36,190 bases of DNA from a virus. Position 1 is the stretch's first letter. Each line of letters opens with the position of its first letter. The notes under the pieces are model-generated. The model was not told the DNA's origin. It was given only the letters and a program-made list of their open reading frames with translations, and made no database searches. Below, piece by piece: positions 13,896 to 19,750 of the stretch. A program made the position numbers and the translations under genes. The DNA lies in IMG/VR virus record IMGVR_UViG_3300033996_000169, positions 1 to 36,190 of that record. One strand, given 5' to 3'.

Positions 13896-14446
13896 TATAG
13901 TAATCCGTCTAAGGTGTCCTTTTGGTCCTGTGTTAATTCGTATTTAGTCAAAGCATCTTTGGCCTGCTTGCGCTGGGCATCGGTTCCGTTTAGGTAGCGA
14001 ACGATGTATGCAAATTGTTCTTCGGTTGGTTTGGTTTTAACAACCGCTGGCACTTGGCGCACTGGTCTAGTTGCAGCCTCTCCATCGTCATCACTAATAG
14101 CTAGGTTTAAAATGCTTGTAATGGCGTAACGTCTTGCGTAACTAATTGCAGACCCTTGCGCTTGTGGGTCGTTCTGTCTAACCACTTGCAATGTGTAGGT
14201 TGCTGAAATGTACTCGCCACTCTCGGCGTGAATTAGCATTGTTGTCAAGCCGTCGCCGTTTGGAAACTGGCTAAGGATTAACCCAGCCTTTTCTAGCGGT
14301 TCGCTGACCTCTGTAATGATGTGAGGTAAGCTGGCGTAATTGGATTTGAAAAATGGGTTCTTAGCATCTTTGCTAATTTTACCAACCATTGCATGAAACT
14401 TGGCAAGTCCTTGCGTTAGGTTTTGGATACTCTGTGATTTTTCCAT
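13895..14446 (-). CDS. ERF single-strand annealing protein
   Basis: A 183-aa recombinase of the ERF superfamily (PF04404). Typical elements: KFHAMVGKISKDAKNPFFKSNYASL, ITEVSEPLEKAGLILSQF and the conserved DPQAQGSAISYARRYAITSILNLA followed by DDDGEAA. The C-terminal tail (VRQVPAVVKTKPTEEQ) is a linker to a small helical end. ERF proteins anneal complementary strands and help genome circularisation and replication. I use the ATG at 14446, directly after CAAACACCT; a longer in-frame reading to 14476 would overlap the upstream gene. Confidence 0.9.
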   Translation of the reverse strand: MEKSQSIQNLTQGLAKFHAMVGKISKDAKNPFFKSNYASLPHIITEVSEPLEKAGLILSQFPNGDGLTTMLIHAESGEYISATYTLQVVRQNDPQAQGSAISYARRYAITSILNLAISDDDGEAATRPVRQVPAVVKTKPTEEQFAYIVRYLNGTDAQRKQAKDALTKYELTQDQKDTLDGLL

Positions 14447-14459
14447 AGGTGTTTGTTTG

Positions 14460-14735
14460 TTAAAGGTCTCGTTCAATGTGTAATACTAATTCATAAATAA
14501 GGGAGTTGGTAATTGTCACCTCATCCCAGCCGTTGGTCTCTTCGTTAAACTTCGTGATTGATTTGGTTGTGTCAATCTCAACCTCAACCTCAGAGTCGCC
14601 GCAGTAATCCCAGTCGGCTTCCTCGCCGCATTGCTTAACCTCGTAATGACCAGTCCAGCAATACTCCTCTCCTTCGTAAAAGAATAGCACCTCTTGGTCG
14701 AGGTACATTTCAGAATCGTTAAATAGTTTTCCCAT
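14460..14735 (-). CDS. Acidic hypothetical protein, 91 aa
   Basis: A strongly acidic 91-aa protein (many Glu and Asp) with two Tyr/Trp-rich segments (FFYEGEEYCWTGHYEVKQCG and ADWDYCGDSEVEVEID). Predicted mainly beta. Very acidic small early phage proteins are sometimes DNA mimics that block host nucleases; this is a guess from charge only. The start follows ACACCTATG. A UUCG hairpin lies just upstream. Confidence 0.7.
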   Translation of the reverse strand: MGKLFNDSEMYLDQEVLFFYEGEEYCWTGHYEVKQCGEEADWDYCGDSEVEVEIDTTKSITKFNEETNGWDEVTITNSLIYELVLHIERDL

Positions 14736-14751
14736 AGGTGTAGAAAGTTAT

Positions 14752-14765
14752 GCCCCCGAAGGGGC
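14752..14765 (-). other. UUCG tetraloop hairpin between two early genes
   Basis: The minus strand reads GCCCC TTCG GGGGC, a perfect 5-bp stem closed by the extra-stable UUCG tetraloop, in a GC-poor region. There is no T run after it, so it is not a standard terminator. It may be an RNA processing or stability element in front of the 91-aa gene. Confidence 0.75.
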
Positions 14766-14772
14766 GTTTGGT

Positions 14773-15018
14773 TTATCTTAAGAATAGTTCAGGCATTGAG
14801 TTAATTAATTCCATTTGTTGTTTAATTAATTTTCTACCGCCCATTCCACCAATGCCTTCGCCTGTTTCTTTGATTGATGCGGTGTACTTTGTTGTTGACC
14901 ATGCTGATTTTTTGCAAATAATGAAATGACTATACGCTTGAACTACGAAAGTCATGTTTGAATACTGAACTTCAATTGTTTTAATTTTTCTTGTCTTGTT
15001 GTTTTCTAGCGTTTTCAT
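14773..15018 (-). CDS. Hypothetical protein, 81 aa, first gene of early operon
   Basis: An 81-aa basic protein (MKTLENNKTRKIKTIEVQ..., then AYSHFIICKKSAWSTTKYTASI and GEGIGGMGGRKLIKQQMELI). No family recognised. I place the start at 15018, after AAAACACTATG, because the upstream in-frame extension is a Gln/Thr/His stretch of intergenic character. It is the most promoter-proximal gene of the leftward early operon. Confidence 0.65.
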   Translation of the reverse strand: MKTLENNKTRKIKTIEVQYSNMTFVVQAYSHFIICKKSAWSTTKYTASIKETGEGIGGMGGRKLIKQQMELINSMPELFLR

Positions 15019-15155
15019 AGTGTTTTGGTGTTTTGTTGTTGTTTGATGAATCAAATATCTTAGAAATAAATTAGAATAAAAAATATTTCTAACTTTTTTT
15101 TTAACAAAAAGCGATATTTTTTTTCAGTCTCGTTTTTTATGCTTTTAACTTGCGT
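15019..15155. promoter_or_regulatory. Divergent control region with inverted repeat
   Basis: The only divergent intergenic region, AT-rich, separating the leftward early operon from the rightward island. It holds a perfect 9-bp inverted repeat TTAGAAATA (15060-15068) / TATTTCTAA (15084-15092) with a centre spacing of 24 bases, and GATATTTG on the minus strand (15059-15052), a near match to the -7 box. Likely operator and early promoters; no convincing plus-strand promoter found. Confidence 0.6.
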
Positions 15156-15461
15156 ATGGAAGAGGCACAAATAATTAATCCGTTTGGCTACCTGAGCGCA
15201 TCCAAGGTGCTAGACGAGAACAGAAAGCCAGCTGATTGGTGGCGGCAATACCTTGAGTTTAACCAGGTTGTTGCTGAGAATGAATTTTACATTTTGTTTG
15301 CCGATGGCTTACTTGTTAAAAAAGGAAAATCTAAATTTAGGACATCCCAATATGTTAAAGGAGAAAAGTACATTGATTTTAAGACGTTTTACAAGCAAGC
15401 GAAATCTGAAAAAGATTCCAGCGATGCTTGGGTTTTGTATGGTGACAATTTGCCTTATTAA
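15156..15461 (+). CDS. Hypothetical protein, 101 aa (forward island)
   Basis: A 101-aa protein, rich in Lys, Tyr and Phe (EEAQIINPFGYLSASKVLDENRK, WWRQYLEFNQVVAENEFYILF). No motif recognised. I take the ATG at 15156; an in-frame TTG lies six bases earlier. It is the first of three plus-strand genes that oppose all others. Confidence 0.7.
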   Translation: MEEAQIINPFGYLSASKVLDENRKPADWWRQYLEFNQVVAENEFYILFADGLLVKKGKSKFRTSQYVKGEKYIDFKTFYKQAKSEKDSSDAWVLYGDNLPY

Positions 15462-15487
15462 ATGGTTGTATGAATTTCTAAAAATAC

Positions 15488-15757
15488 ATGGATAAGAATT
15501 TTTTTGCCGTACAAGTTACGGTTGTACTTGAGGAAATACGGGATTTGCTAATTGCTAAAAATCAAAAATACGGCAACTCTGCATTAGAGCCTCTAGGTGT
15601 GTTCAGTCACTTGTCCGCAAAAGAAGGACTACTGGTCCGCATCGATGACAAGCTAAAACGAATTAAGAACGGAAGCTTGGAGAAAGACGATGAGGATGTT
15701 ATAAACGATTTGATTGGATACCTTGTCTTGCTAAAAATTATTGGAAATGAGTCCTGA
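15488..15757 (+). CDS. DUF1599 / Nmad1-like MazG-fold protein
   Basis: An 89-aa all-helical protein with the DUF1599 pattern: LLIAKNQKYGNSALEPLG, then GLLVRIDDKLKRIKNGS and DEDVINDLIGYLVLL. DUF1599 (Pfam PF07659) is also named nucleotide modification associated domain 1 and belongs to the MazG-like NTP pyrophosphatase fold, whose acidic residues (E/D in the second and fourth helices) bind metal. Phage members are thought to adjust the nucleotide pool or remove nucleotides during base modification. Substrate unknown. It overlaps the next gene by 11 bases. Confidence 0.8.
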   Translation: MDKNFFAVQVTVVLEEIRDLLIAKNQKYGNSALEPLGVFSHLSAKEGLLVRIDDKLKRIKNGSLEKDDEDVINDLIGYLVLLKIIGNES

Positions 15758-15944
15758 TATAGCAAAATGCCTAGGGACAAATTGTCCCTACAAAGAAACT
15801 TGTTACCGATATACGGCAAAGCCTAGTGATTGGCAAAGCTATTTTTCTGTGCCTCCTATTAAGGATGGTAAGTGTGATTATTATTGGGGTGAAAACTCAC
15901 AAAATATTTGGAATCAGCTAAAGGATATTGTCAAGCCTAAATGA
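15747..15944 (+). CDS. Small Cys-cluster protein
   Basis: A 65-aa protein with cysteines in CLGTNCPYKETCYRY (8-22) and a fourth Cys in DGKCDYYW (about 48), a C-x4-C-x5-C...C layout that suggests zinc or Fe-S binding. The ATG at 15747 overlaps the DUF1599 stop; a TTG start is possible 6 bases upstream. Function unknown. Different from the other Cys-rich protein at 101-277. Confidence 0.72.
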   Translation: MSPDIAKCLGTNCPYKETCYRYTAKPSDWQSYFSVPPIKDGKCDYYWGENSQNIWNQLKDIVKPK

Positions 15945-15949
15945 GTAAC

Positions 15950-15964
15950 TCGGATAATATCCGA
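15950..15964. terminator. Hairpin between convergent genes
   Basis: TCGGAT AAT ATCCGA forms a 6-bp stem in the 21-base gap between converging genes. T runs are short on both sides (AACAACTTTTT on plus starts 9 bases later), so terminator function for the two convergent transcripts is probable but weak. Confidence 0.5.
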
Positions 15965-15965
15965 A

Positions 15966-16514
15966 TTAAAACAACTTTTTAGACACTCCTATCTGATGTA
16001 TCTTCTGTAATGGTTGATACTGATATTCGAACAAATATTTGTTGTCTAAGTAGGCAACTTTTCCGCTAGGCTGCATTAAAGAATTGATGCCTGCACCGAG
16101 GTAAATTCCTTTCGGTTTTTCAATAATTGTCTTAGTTTCCGTGTTCGTAATGGTATTCGTTACCACAGGTATCTTATAGTCGTTAGAAGCGGTCATTTTA
16201 AGCACCTCTCCAAGGACTTCACCGCTTATGCTTGTACTTCCATGTTCAAATGGAAAAGACGCCTTAAATTGACTAATTTGTGGCTTAAAATCGATTAGTA
16301 TTGTATCCCTTAAAACTTCGGTTTTTATCTTGGTTTGAGGGATGTAAACCGTCTCCAATTTGTCGACAAACAAAGTGTCCGTTTTTGTCACGGTTTCAAA
16401 CTTGTAGACAGTTTCGCTTTCAATCTTTGGAAAAAATATGTACGCAACAAGTATTCCCGCAAAAAAGGATAGCGTTGCAATTTTAATTTTTTGATTGTCA
16501 GTTGAGAATTCCAT
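15966..16514 (-). CDS. Membrane-anchored spanin-like protein
   Basis: A 182-aa protein with an N-terminal hydrophobic anchor (IATLSFFAGILVAYIFF, about 12-28) followed by a periplasmic region rich in Lys, Thr and Glu (KFETVTKTDTLFVDKLETVYI) and a C-terminal beta-rich part (GIYLGAGINSLMQPSG...FEYQYQ) that resembles a small outer-membrane-facing sheet. Position at the end of the lysis block suggests an inner-membrane spanin-type lysis protein; the family is not certain. TAATG overlap with the upstream gene. Confidence 0.65.
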   Translation of the reverse strand: MEFSTDNQKIKIATLSFFAGILVAYIFFPKIESETVYKFETVTKTDTLFVDKLETVYIPQTKIKTEVLRDTILIDFKPQISQFKASFPFEHGSTSISGEVLGEVLKMTASNDYKIPVVTNTITNTETKTIIEKPKGIYLGAGINSLMQPSGKVAYLDNKYLFEYQYQPLQKIHQIGVSKKLF

Positions 16515-16735
16515 TATTGCTCAATAAATAGGTTGTCTTCTTCAAGAATCTTTCTTAACTCCTCACGGCACCATTTATAAGCCTGATAAGTATCATCAGA
16601 TAATTCCTTGTACTTCATTTCAGAACGAAGAAGTTGGTCAAAGTCCCAAATGGCACTCTTATAGTTATGTCCGTTAATTGCTGCTTGGAAATCGTCGTTT
16701 TCGTCAGGCAAATCAAATTCTAATACTGCTTTCAT
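16514..16735 (-). CDS. Hypothetical acidic helical protein, 73 aa
   Basis: A 73-aa acidic helical protein (MKAVLEFDLPDENDDFQAAINGHNY, then LLRSEMKYKELSDDTYQAYKWCREEL). Homologues are frequent in phages of Bacteroidota as I recall them, without known function. It overlaps the phosphoesterase stop as ATGA and the spanin-like start as TAATG. Confidence 0.75.
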   Translation of the reverse strand: MKAVLEFDLPDENDDFQAAINGHNYKSAIWDFDQLLRSEMKYKELSDDTYQAYKWCREELRKILEEDNLFIEQ

Positions 16736-17613
16736 AACGGAAATTTACAAGAATCGACTAGCAACTCCCAAGTATCACTTTCTTTAGTTCTTATTCGTCT
16801 GCCATCTAGATTTAAAATTCTACCTCCAGTTGGCTTAATTGGAGCGCCTCTTTCAATATGCCATCCACCAAATCCGTCTTCATACTCTTCCTTATAAGCG
16901 CCAGTAATAGCAAGATGGATTTGCTTTTGTACTAACTCATGGCAATGCTTTCCTGTGTTATATTGAACCGCATCCCTAGCATCGTTTCTGCTGGAGTTCT
17001 CGTGAATGTGTCCCATCACGAAAATGTCCATGTTTTCATACATTTCAAGCGCACGAGTTAAGTTAATTGCTCCCTTAGTTACGACTCCACCGCCTCCGCT
17101 TCCATGAAAGTATTTTAGCATCTTAGTCATAAAAGTATTGCCTTCCAATTGCTTTTTGATAACTAGCCATCCTCCATAACCTCCAGTATAAACGCTGGTC
17201 TTATTCTTATAATTTAGCAAGTCAACAAACCTTTGCAATGGGTCAGTCTCTAAATTCTTGATTATAGCCGTTTCGTGGTTTCCGTAACCGATAACAGTCA
17301 ATAAATGAGCGTAAGGACTCCACCAATCAACCGCATCCTCAATAACCGCATCCAAATAATTGTTTACATTATGTTCGGGTCGAATGTCTTTTTTACTTCG
17401 CCTTGGGTCCCACTTACCCATCATTAAACAGTAGAAATCGCCGTTGATAAAGATTGGCATTTCTTGTTCTTTGCAGTAGTCCAAGTGACGCTTTAGTTTT
17501 TCTCTGTCACATTTAGGGTTGTCCCAGTGAATATCCGATAACAACGCAATTTTGGACTCTGTTTGGTCAAGGCTAATTTGGTGCAAATTCCTTGAGATTT
17601 TTTTGATTTCCAT
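16732..17613 (-). CDS. Calcineurin-like metallophosphoesterase
   Basis: A 293-aa enzyme with the complete dimetal site: SDIHWD at 26-31, NGDFY at 57-61, GYGNHET at 109-115, FHGSG at 169-173 and MGHIHE at 200-205. Such phage proteins hydrolyse phosphodiester or phosphomonoester bonds in nucleic acids or nucleotides; the substrate cannot be told. Its place between endolysin and spanin-like protein is unusual for a nucleic acid enzyme. Start ATG at 17613 overlaps the endolysin stop as ATGA; the TTG three bases before is less likely. Confidence 0.9.
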   Translation of the reverse strand: MEIKKISRNLHQISLDQTESKIALLSDIHWDNPKCDREKLKRHLDYCKEQEMPIFINGDFYCLMMGKWDPRRSKKDIRPEHNVNNYLDAVIEDAVDWWSPYAHLLTVIGYGNHETAIIKNLETDPLQRFVDLLNYKNKTSVYTGGYGGWLVIKKQLEGNTFMTKMLKYFHGSGGGGVVTKGAINLTRALEMYENMDIFVMGHIHENSSRNDARDAVQYNTGKHCHELVQKQIHLAITGAYKEEYEDGFGGWHIERGAPIKPTGGRILNLDGRRIRTKESDTWELLVDSCKFPL

Positions 17614-18074
17614 CAAATAGCTAGATAGGTTGTTTTTCCGTTAGTCCTTATGGCTTTAAGCTTTTGCTTTCGGTTTCCGCTTTTCACAAAGCTGACGTGT
17701 ACCCAGTCGGGATTAAAATCCGTTCCAAATTCCCAAATAAGCTGGTCAAAGTCTAGCTTGTTTTTGATGAAATCAAATACCATTCGATTAGTCACCTCTC
17801 CATTGCCTCCATCCATATCGATGTCAATGGCTTGACCTTTGCAATGCTGAGAGGAAGGACTTCCTTTAATGAAATCATTGAGAGCTTTGCTTCTGTAACC
17901 GCTTGAGATAAAAATAGGAACTCCAAAGTGGGCCCGAATCGGTTCAAATACCCTTTCAGCTAAAACCTTAAAATTTTCAAGATGCTCTGCCGTAGGAGTA
18001 TTATCTATTCCGTGCCTCTTACCCGTTTCGCTTCTAGTTAATTCAGCTAAATTAAGATTAGGACTGATTTTCAT
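17613..18074 (-). CDS. Endolysin, M15 peptidase
   Basis: A 153-aa peptidoglycan peptidase of the M15 family (Peptidase_M15_3). Zinc ligands are visible: H77 and D84 in SSQHCKGQAIDID, and H126 in DWVHVSF; FISSGYRSKALN at 55-66 is the conserved strand before them. It would cut the stem peptide D-Ala or cross-link bonds. No signal peptide, so it needs the holin encoded just upstream (17-base overlap). Ends at an ATGA junction. Confidence 0.92.
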   Translation of the reverse strand: MKISPNLNLAELTRSETGKRHGIDNTPTAEHLENFKVLAERVFEPIRAHFGVPIFISSGYRSKALNDFIKGSPSSQHCKGQAIDIDMDGGNGEVTNRMVFDFIKNKLDFDQLIWEFGTDFNPDWVHVSFVKSGNRKQKLKAIRTNGKTTYLAI

Positions 18075-18285
18075 TTTTATCTGTTTTTTTAAATATCTTT
18101 TCAGCTGCGGTAATACCTAAAGCGGCCGCACTTAATGCAGCCACAGAATAAACTAAAGCGTCGTTTGGATTAAAATACAAAGTCCAACACAAGGCAATTG
18201 CAGTTAAAACACCAACAAGTCTTTTGCTAGATGCTTGTCCATGCTCGGAAAGAAATCCTTTTGCCCATGTAAAAAACTTATTCAT
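18058..18285 (-). CDS. Holin
   Basis: A 75-aa protein with an N-terminal amphipathic part, RLVGVLTAIALCWTLYF (about 22-38) and ALVYSVAALSAAALGITAAEKIF (about 43-64) as two membrane segments, and a charged tail KKTDKNENQS. This is the common two-helix holin layout found with M15 endolysins in Bacteroidota phages. It overlaps the endolysin gene by 17 bases. Confidence 0.82.
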   Translation of the reverse strand: MNKFFTWAKGFLSEHGQASSKRLVGVLTAIALCWTLYFNPNDALVYSVAALSAAALGITAAEKIFKKTDKNENQS

Positions 18286-18410
18286 CTTCCTTGTCCTCTG
18301 TATTTTTTTGGCTTATTTAATGCTTTAGAATACGCTTTTTTGGCTTTCCCGTTTCGCCGTGTTCCAAATGTTACCTTTACTGAACTTGTAGCAGCTTTAG
18401 ACTTTGCCAT
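18282..18410 (-). CDS. Short basic protein, 42 aa
   Basis: A 42-aa, strongly basic, Lys/Ser-rich protein (MAKSKAATSSVKVTFGTRR, ending KPKKYRGQGR). Its ATG overlaps the end of the upstream gene and its stop forms ATGA with the holin start. Very similar short basic proteins occur in this position in other Bacteroidota phages, as far as I recall; role unknown, possibly nucleic-acid binding or virion internal. Confidence 0.75.
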   Translation of the reverse strand: MAKSKAATSSVKVTFGTRRNGKAKKAYSKALNKPKKYRGQGR

Positions 18411-18585
18411 TGGTTTTCTTTATTTCGTTTCTAATTTTATAAACCAAATAAATTATTGATAAAATAGAAATTACCGAAGTAAAAACTACGTTGACCATTT
18501 GCAGACCAGCCATTGCCGTGACATTTGCAAAGATTGCTAGGAAGGTAGATGGTACTCCCAACTCATCGCTTTTCAATAAATTCAT
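18397..18585 (-). CDS. Two-helix membrane protein, second holin candidate
   Basis: A 62-aa protein from the ATG at 18585: LGVPSTFLAIFANVTAMAGLQMVN (first segment) and VVFTSVISILSIIYLVYKI (second), then a basic tail RNEIKKTNGKV. A TTG start at 18612 would add nine residues. The layout fits a holin or antiholin partner of the 75-aa holin. It starts after the terminator at 18641-18659 and heads the lysis genes; overlap with the 42-aa gene is 14 bases. Confidence 0.7.
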   Translation of the reverse strand: MNLLKSDELGVPSTFLAIFANVTAMAGLQMVNVVFTSVISILSIIYLVYKIRNEIKKTNGKV

Positions 18586-18634
18586 TTCATTTAATACCTT
18601 TTCGTTTACCAAAAATAAGGCATTTTAAAGCAAA

Positions 18635-18659
18635 TAAAAAAGGGCTAAAATTTAGCCCT
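18635..18659 (-). terminator. Intrinsic terminator after tail block
   Basis: The minus strand forms AGGGCTAAA/TTTAGCCCT (18641-18659) followed by six T residues (18640-18635), ten bases after the stop at 18670. It separates the tail genes from the lysis genes. Confidence 0.85.
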
Positions 18660-18669
18660 TGTATTACCA

Positions 18670-18957
18670 TTACTTTTCCTTTAAAGCCTCGTAGAGAGGC
18701 CCTAAAACAAGCACAGTAAAGCCTTTAGCCTTGACCTTTTCTTTGATTAGGTCAGCATCGGATTTGCTTACTTCAATCTCTCCTTCGGAGTAATAGATTT
18801 TCTTAGCCAACTCGTAAAGACGGATTGGGTCTTCTTTCTCTTCGGCAGCAAACAATGCGTTGCCTACCATTTTAGAAAGGAGCATTTCTTCGCCTTTCTC
18901 GTTTTGGATTGCGTTGCCCTCGATGTCAGTTAGGGCGATTGCTAGATTTACATTCAT
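18670..18957 (-). CDS. Hypothetical protein, 95 aa
   Basis: A 95-aa protein (MNVNLAIALTDIEGNAIQ..., LSKMVGNALFAAEEKEDPIRLYELAKKIY) that looks like an alpha/beta fold with a charged loop. Similar proteins follow tail fibres in phages of Bacteroidota as I recall. Ends ahead of a strong terminator; overlaps the upstream gene as ATGA. Not assigned. Confidence 0.72.
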   Translation of the reverse strand: MNVNLAIALTDIEGNAIQNEKGEEMLLSKMVGNALFAAEEKEDPIRLYELAKKIYYSEGEIEVSKSDADLIKEKVKAKGFTVLVLGPLYEALKEK

Positions 18958-19238
18958 GGTACAAGTGTAAGGTTTAATTTTTCGGCAATATACTCAAACG
19001 CATAATCATTGGAGCCGTTCCAAGACAAATAATCTTCTCCATTTAGAGAAATATTTCCCTCGGCAACTGACTGACCAACTGATATTGGCATTGCCTCTGT
19101 TCCTTGACCACCTGTCAATAGTTGGTAATAGAAAGTGCAAGCACTCTCAAGGTTATCGTTTACGATGATTGCGTTTAGCAGACTAGCCTCTAGCTGCTCT
19201 CCATTTTTCCACACTTGGATTTTTTCGATTTGTTTCAT
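18954..19238 (-). CDS. Hypothetical protein, 94 aa
   Basis: A 94-aa acidic, beta-rich protein (QVWKNGEQLEASLLNAIIVNDNLESACTFYYQLL, SLNGEDYLSWNGSNDYAFEYI). Lies downstream of the fibre gene block and may be a small virion or fibre-assembly protein. No motif. Confidence 0.7.
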   Translation of the reverse strand: MKQIEKIQVWKNGEQLEASLLNAIIVNDNLESACTFYYQLLTGGQGTEAMPISVGQSVAEGNISLNGEDYLSWNGSNDYAFEYIAEKLNLTLVP

Positions 19239-19271
19239 TTTTTTTATTTGTTTAAGGTTTATGATTTTTTA

Positions 19272-19748
19272 CTAGAAAGGACATAATGCTTCTAAATAAA
19301 ACACTATACCATCATCATCAATCCCAATTGAGAGAAGAACAGTTAAAGGTTCCCAATAATTTGTGAGTATAAGGAAATATCCTAAATTCCCCAAAATGGT
19401 AACATTTTCTATTTGCGTACCAATTCCTAAATTCCCACTATATGTTACGTTTTGTACTACAGTAAAAGGAACCGTACAGGTATCACCAACTACATCTCGC
19501 TCTGCTGACAATCCCATAGTTCTAATACTAGCATCTAAATTAGATTTTACAACTAATTGATTAGAAGACTTGGCTGCATACGAAGCAAATGATGTATTTA
19601 TATTTACATAAGTGTCAGCATCAGCTTTAGTAATCTGTTCATTGCTTGATGGAATAGTAGTTTTAGCAACAAAAATGTTATTACTTACTGCATTTTGCAA
19701 GTTGTTAAAAGATATAGTCTGATTGTTAGCTAGTGCTGCCCAACTCAT
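19272..19748 (-). CDS. Hypothetical fibre-associated protein, 158 aa
   Basis: A 158-aa protein, Ser/Thr/Asn-rich and beta-rich, beginning SWAALANNQTISFNNLQNAV and with a central block (KADADTYVNIN..) and C-terminal strands. The N-terminal phrase is common near tail-fibre genes of Bacteroidota phages. It starts two bases after the fibre stop. Probable virion or fibre-tip protein; uncertain. Confidence 0.68.
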   Translation of the reverse strand: MSWAALANNQTISFNNLQNAVSNNIFVAKTTIPSSNEQITKADADTYVNINTSFASYAAKSSNQLVVKSNLDASIRTMGLSAERDVVGDTCTVPFTVVQNVTYSGNLGIGTQIENVTILGNLGYFLILTNYWEPLTVLLSIGIDDDGIVFYLEALCPF

Positions 19749-19750
19749 TT

